Assembly: GCF_038432375.1 (NCBI RefSeq)
Contig: NZ_JBCAUS010000002.1
Coordinates: forward strand, 658,282-722,281
Direction of reading: 5' to 3'
Source: Methanococcoides sp. LMO-2
GTDB lineage: Archaea > Halobacteriota > Methanosarcinia > Methanosarcinales > Methanosarcinaceae
DNA: 64,000 nt
The position numbers and the translations under genes were made by a program. Numbering within the stretch: the stretch's first letter is position 1; each line of letters begins with the position of its first letter. The notes beneath the pieces are model-generated. The model was given only the letters and a program-made list of their open reading frames with translations. It made no database searches and was not told the origin of the DNA. Below are positions 63,940 to 64,000 of the stretch, piece after piece.

Positions 63940-64000
63940 AGTGCAAATTCCTCTGGAATAATCATATTGATCTGATCAGCGAAAAATATAGCAGGGCCTT
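63940..64000. other. Upstream of infB, nothing identified
   Basis: 61 bp to the window edge. Stops occur in two minus-strand frames, and the third, which stays open to a stop overlapping infB, does not resemble the nucleoside diphosphate kinase C-terminus usual upstream of infB in archaea. It is likely leader and promoter sequence. Confidence 0.4.

Noticed and set aside
63940..64000. C-terminus of nucleoside diphosphate kinase upstream of infB
   Set aside because: Translation of the three minus-strand frames does not show a recognisable Ndk ending, so no gene is called here.

Overview
The window is a chromosome segment from a methylotrophic methanogenic archaeon of the family Methanosarcinaceae. 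A Methanococcoides- or Methanolobus-like organism is most likely (inference). The evidence is an fmdEFACD-type formylmethanofuran dehydrogenase operon, methenyl-H4MPT cyclohydrolase, an MsvR-like regulator, a methylcobamide:CoM methyltransferase homologue, archaeal FtsZ, eS6, aIF5B, Trm1, geranylgeranyl reductase, and AT-rich archaeal promoters with TATA boxes. Two TRAM-domain proteins and an RG-rich DEAD-box helicase resemble the cold-adaptation RNA chaperones described in psychrotolerant methanogens. No insertion sequence, integrase, prophage or CRISPR array was seen, and gene order looks like ordinary chromosome.

Layout. 1-4.4 kb: fmd operon on the minus strand (fmdE-F-A-C-D, leaving the window inside fmdD). 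4.6-8 kb: Fe-S and sulfur block, with a NifS-like protein lacking the PLP lysine, an IscU-MIP18 fusion, Thi4 and tRNA-Cys. 8-11 kb: membrane histidine kinase and a four-cysteine HTH regulator whose promoter shares a palindrome with the tRNA-Cys promoter. 11-14 kb: two exported proteins, one ending in a PGF-CTERM-like signal. 14-21 kb: housekeeping genes (engB, radical SAM, geranylgeranyl reductase, TRAM, DHPS-like, ftsZ with a long, probably structured leader). 21.8-25.2 kb: AIM24 protein and a three-gene operon for homocysteine synthesis from sulfide. 25.4-28.4 kb: soluble histidine kinase, FKBP and tRNA-Ser. 28.6-34.3 kb: small membrane-anchored proteins, a sulfite-oxidase-fold lipoprotein, a methyltransferase and an HTH protein. 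34.4-36.4 kb: DEAD-box helicase and second TRAM protein. 36.7-40.3 kb: regulator/CARDB-like/FtsX/ATPase operon. 40.4-46 kb: membrane protein, large NosD-like beta-helix surface protein and an orphan MtaA-like protein. 46.4-53 kb: mch, DUF2124, Taw2/Trm5, MsvR-like regulator, DUF2110, trm1. 53-59.9 kb: XRE-cupin/thioesterase/acyl-CoA synthetase operon, thioredoxin, SUMF-domain membrane protein, MATE transporter. 60-64 kb: TPR protein, eS6 and aIF5B.

The unifying theme is sulfur. Methanogens of this group use sulfide directly, and several loci fit that: the homocysteine operon, a desulfurase-like protein that has probably lost desulfurase chemistry beside an IscU-type scaffold, a Thi4 that keeps the sulfur-donating cysteine, and a tRNA-Cys gene whose promoter carries the same TTCAC-N4-GTGAA palindrome as the promoter of a cysteine-rich HTH regulator. 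That shared operator is the best candidate for an undescribed regulatory circuit. Start codons were chosen from Shine-Dalgarno spacing, and several genes appear to start at TTG or GTG.
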